DNA of 64,000 nucleotides from DASPSR01 sp035498715 (GTDB lineage Bacteria > Nitrospirota > UBA9217): positions 1-64,000 of the forward strand of contig DATJZV010000186.1 in the NCBI GenBank assembly GCA_035498715.1, in the 5' to 3' direction. Position numbers and translations under genes: made by a program. This document shows positions 61,738-64,000 of the stretch, in pieces (position 1 is the stretch's first letter; every line of letters starts with the position of its first letter). The notes beneath the pieces are model-generated. The model ran no database searches. It had not been told where the DNA came from and saw nothing but the letters and a program-made list of their open reading frames with translations.

Positions 61738-63438
61738 ATGGAAGAAAAAGCAAAAGGCATAAGTGAAGACTGGCTTGCAGTATGGATCGGATTATTCATC
61801 TTCGTCGTTTCCCTTGGTGCCTTCGTTGGCACGGATGTTCTGAACTGGGGAGTTACCACCACAGTCTGGACCGACATCTCGAAGGCCTTAAAGCCGATAT
61901 CGGCGACATGGCTTGGCGGATTCGGGTCGCTCATTCTCACCTATGTTGTACTGCTCGTTATTATGACCGTCGGCGCCGTGGCGCTCAAGGCCGACATCAA
62001 GAATTTCATTATCGGTTTTACCATCGTATTTTGGATAAGCTACATCTGCTGGATCCTAGGGAGCTGGGCCAACATCGCGGTGACGACCAAGCCGGATTTG
62101 CAGAAGTTCGGTATCACCTGGTCATTAAAGCTAACGCAGGAGGCTGGTTTCATCGTAGCCCTCGCCGCGGGACTGTTCTTCGGCAATTTCGTTCCTTCCT
62201 TCTCGAACGCGATCAAAGAGGCGGTCCGGCCTGAGTGGTACATTAAGACCGCCATCGTCATCCTTGGCGGCTCCCTTGGCATGATGGCCGCGGAAAAGCT
62301 TGGACTGGCCACGGCGGTCATGTTCCGGGGTCTCTGCGCCATTGTCGAGGCCTACCTCATCTACTGGGCGCTCGTCTACTTCATCGCCCGCAAATACTTC
62401 AAGTTTAGCAGGGAGTGGGCCGCGCCACTCGCGTCCGGCATCTCCATCTGCGGCGTATCCGCCGCGATTGCGACCGGTGGCGCGATCAAGGCACGACCGG
62501 TGGTGCCGATCATGGTCTCCTCGCTTGTCGTGATCTTCGCCGTCGTCGAGCTCATCGTCCTTCCGTTCTTTGCCGAGACGTTCCTCTACAAAGAGCCGAT
62601 GGTGGCGGGTGCCTGGATGGGCCTCGCAGTCAAGACCGATGGAGCGGCCGTGGCCGCCGGCGCCGTGGCGGAGGGCCTCATCCTGGGCAAGTCGGCGGCG
62701 GAGGGCATCATGTACCAGCCCGAATGGATTAAGAATGCCGCGGCCGTCGTCAAGGTCTTCATTGATGTCTTCATCGGCGTGTGGGCCTTCGTCCTTGCCA
62801 TCATCTGGTGTTCGTTTATCGAGTGCAAGCCCGGCGAAAAAGTCCGGCCAGGCCAGATATGGGACCGTTTCCCCAAGTTCGTTATCGGGTATATCGTCAC
62901 GTTCCTGATCATTCTTCTTGTATGCCTGCCTGCATCCAAGAAGATGACGGCTATGAGCGCTCAGATGGCTCCGCTTACCAAACAGATGGCCGCTGAGGAG
63001 ACCCAGCTTACTGCTCTGAACAAACAGATTGCCGAGGAAGAGGCCCGCCTTGCCGCCGTTCCGCGCAAAGATAAGAAAACCATTGCATCACTGAAAGCCC
63101 AGCTCGGGAAAGACAAGGCTACCGCTGCTACGCTGGCCGAGAAGCTCTCAAAGGACAAGGCCGATCTCGCGCCCCTGAGCGATCAGATCAAAGGCCCCAA
63201 GACGACCATGGGCGCGGCCAAGGCTGCGACCGGCGAAGCCAACGTGTTCCGGGGGATCTTCTTCGTCATGACCTTCTTTACGATCGGCCTGGTGTCGAAC
63301 TTCAAGAAGCTATGGGAAGAAGGCATCGGCAAGCTGGCTGCGGTCTACGTGATTTCGCTCTTCGGGTTCATCATCTGGATCGGGCTCATCATCTCATGGA
63401 TCTTCTTCCACGGCGTCAAACCGCCGCTGGCGGGTTAG
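61738..63438 (+). CDS. YeiH-family (UPF0324) putative anion exporter with coiled-coil insert
   Basis: 566 residues against about 340 for ordinary YeiH proteins. About a dozen membrane helices. GISICGVSAAIATGGAIKARPVVPIMVSSLVVIFAVVELIVLP and MVAGAWMGLAVKTDGAAVAAGAV match the YeiH/PSE-type family. Residues about 398-501 form an insert of Lys/Ala/Glu/Gln heptads predicting a coiled coil, outside the membrane, between two helices. Homologues are called putative sulfate exporters, unproven. GGGGGATC precedes the ATG. A 53-residue membrane protein follows 21 bases later, probably co-translated. Confidence 0.83.
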   Translation: MEEKAKGISEDWLAVWIGLFIFVVSLGAFVGTDVLNWGVTTTVWTDISKALKPISATWLGGFGSLILTYVVLLVIMTVGAVALKADIKNFIIGFTIVFWISYICWILGSWANIAVTTKPDLQKFGITWSLKLTQEAGFIVALAAGLFFGNFVPSFSNAIKEAVRPEWYIKTAIVILGGSLGMMAAEKLGLATAVMFRGLCAIVEAYLIYWALVYFIARKYFKFSREWAAPLASGISICGVSAAIATGGAIKARPVVPIMVSSLVVIFAVVELIVLPFFAETFLYKEPMVAGAWMGLAVKTDGAAVAAGAVAEGLILGKSAAEGIMYQPEWIKNAAAVVKVFIDVFIGVWAFVLAIIWCSFIECKPGEKVRPGQIWDRFPKFVIGYIVTFLIILLVCLPASKKMTAMSAQMAPLTKQMAAEETQLTALNKQIAEEEARLAAVPRKDKKTIASLKAQLGKDKATAATLAEKLSKDKADLAPLSDQIKGPKTTMGAAKAATGEANVFRGIFFVMTFFTIGLVSNFKKLWEEGIGKLAAVYVISLFGFIIWIGLIISWIFFHGVKPPLAG

Positions 63439-63459
63439 AGAGAGGGAAAGGAGACTATT

Positions 63460-63621
63460 ATGGCTGAACAACCGAAATTAGCGGACGAGATGAAAAAAAT
63501 GGAATGGGAGCCGCTGCTTCCCATTGAGAAGAAGCTCATCGGGTGGAGCATCGGCCTGGGCTTCGCCCTCCTGGGCATTCTTGTCTGGGTCAGCTACACC
63601 TTCTTCCCGACAGGGCATTAG
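63460..63621 (+). CDS. 53-residue single-helix membrane protein
   Basis: A short gene with a strong AAAGGAG site and ATG at 63460, 21 bases after the YeiH-like gene. The product starts MAEQPKLADEMKKMEWEPLLP, continues with a charged IEKKLIGW and one membrane helix (about 29-49, IGLGFALLGILVWVSYTFF), then PTGH. The intrinsic terminator follows at once, so the two genes form one transcript. It is a good candidate for a small subunit or regulator of the permease. I recognise no named family. Confidence 0.75.
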   Translation: MAEQPKLADEMKKMEWEPLLPIEKKLIGWSIGLGFALLGILVWVSYTFFPTGH

Positions 63622-63641
63622 GGTGGATGCGATACTGAAGG

Positions 63642-63672
63642 GCGGCAGAGATTATCCTGCCGCTCTTTTTTT
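63642..63672 (+). terminator. Intrinsic terminator after the small membrane-protein gene
   Basis: A 7-bp stem GCGGCAG / CTGCCGC with an 8-base loop is followed by TCTTTTTTT. It ends the permease/small-protein transcript just before the TerC-family gene. Confidence 0.88.
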
Positions 63673-63686
63673 GAGAGGGGAGCAAT

Positions 63687-64000
63687 TTGGATCCTGCCGT
63701 GTTCGGAACCATCAGTTTTGACTGGACATTTTTGACGAATCTCTTCAGCATCGTCATCATTGACCTCATATTGGCTGGAGACAATGCCGTTGTCATAGCC
63801 ATGGCAGTGCGGTCACTTCCGAAAGAGCAGCGCAGGAAGGGGATTATGTACGGCTCGGCCGCTGCCGTGGTCCTTCGGGTCGCGCTGACCTTCTTTGTCG
63901 CCCAGCTTCTCAATGTGAGCTATGTCAAGCTGATTGGCGGCGTTCTCATCACCTGGATTGGAGTAAAGCTCTTCATCGAAGGGGTGCCGGAAGAGGCGAA
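63687..64000 (+). CDS. TerC/YjbE-family integral membrane protein (partial)
   Basis: The reading frame starts at TTG 63687 after GAGGGGAG and is still open at the window edge (about 104 codons seen). It shows DWTFLTNLFSIVIIDLILAGDNAVVIAMAVRSLP, the TerC-family hallmark with the GDN motif, then GIMYGSAAAVVLRVALTFF and LIGGVLITWIGVKLF. TerC proteins are linked to Mn2+ efflux and metal homeostasis or tellurium resistance. The neighbouring P-type ATPase may also move metal ions. The 3' end lies outside the window. Confidence 0.88.
   Translation, partial: MDPAVFGTISFDWTFLTNLFSIVIIDLILAGDNAVVIAMAVRSLPKEQRRKGIMYGSAAAVVLRVALTFFVAQLLNVSYVKLIGGVLITWIGVKLFIEGVPEEA

Overview
The window looks like a chromosomal segment (not plasmid or phage) of a Gram-negative, rod-shaped, probably anaerobic bacterium, most likely Nitrospirota or a Desulfobacterota relative. 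This is inferred from gene content: DapL-type lysine synthesis, a fused ADP-forming acetate-CoA ligase, TrpB2, a TIGR03960-type radical SAM protein next to RNase G, a complete mreBCD-mrdA-rodA cluster, and intergenic phrases (accgcagag..., ...cgtgtcattcgtg..., atcctgttaatcctg) that I associate with those groups. No 16S rRNA is present, so the taxonomy is tentative.

Layout. 0-9.8 kb: information processing. mutS2, dnaG and rpoD (+), a CAT-anticodon tRNA, a zinc-ribbon coiled-coil protein, an RNase HI-like gene, the RNase P RNA, a stand-alone Smr protein and a MutY-like glycosylase. 9.8-20.2 kb: a SPASM radical SAM protein, a RAM-only Lrp-family protein, trpB2, a Crp/Fnr regulator, and an acyl-CoA/acetate energy module (DRTGG protein and ADP-forming acetate-CoA ligase on -, CoA-transferase/GNAT fusion on +). 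20.7-27 kb: a membrane spermidine-synthase-like/TPR protein, an RluA-type pseudouridine synthase, a DUF4149 protein, tRNA-Val and tRNA-Asp, a ferritin-like protein and a frameshifted PilZ gene. 27.3-41.2 kb: a long anabolic block, all on +: cyclophilin, argG, argH, a lipoprotein, lysA, dapF, dapA, dapB, a DsbC-like protein, an FAH-family hydrolase, dapL, folK, a deoxynucleoside kinase and panC. It covers arginine, lysine/meso-DAP, folate and pantothenate. 41.3-52.6 kb: mostly -. RNase G and the TIGR03960 protein are separated by an opposite-strand diguanylate cyclase, followed by the rod-shape/elongasome cluster rodA-mrdA-mreD-mreC-mreB and an RDD protein. 52.8-64 kb: a SulP transporter, a zinc-ribbon/Tudor-like protein, a THUMP methyltransferase, an aminotransferase, a decayed YqhA-family gene, a P-type cation ATPase, a large YeiH-family permease with a coiled-coil insert plus a 53-residue membrane protein, and a TerC-family gene cut by the window end.

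No CRISPR array, transposase, phage gene or classical defence system was seen. The most unusual items are the YeiH-like permease with its coiled coil and tiny partner, the DsbC-like protein with an N-terminal CxxCH motif, the zinc-ribbon/UvrD-Tudor-like stand-alone protein, a MutY relative without Fe-S cysteines, and two decayed genes (PilZ, YqhA) whose ancestral reading can be reconstructed by changing frame.
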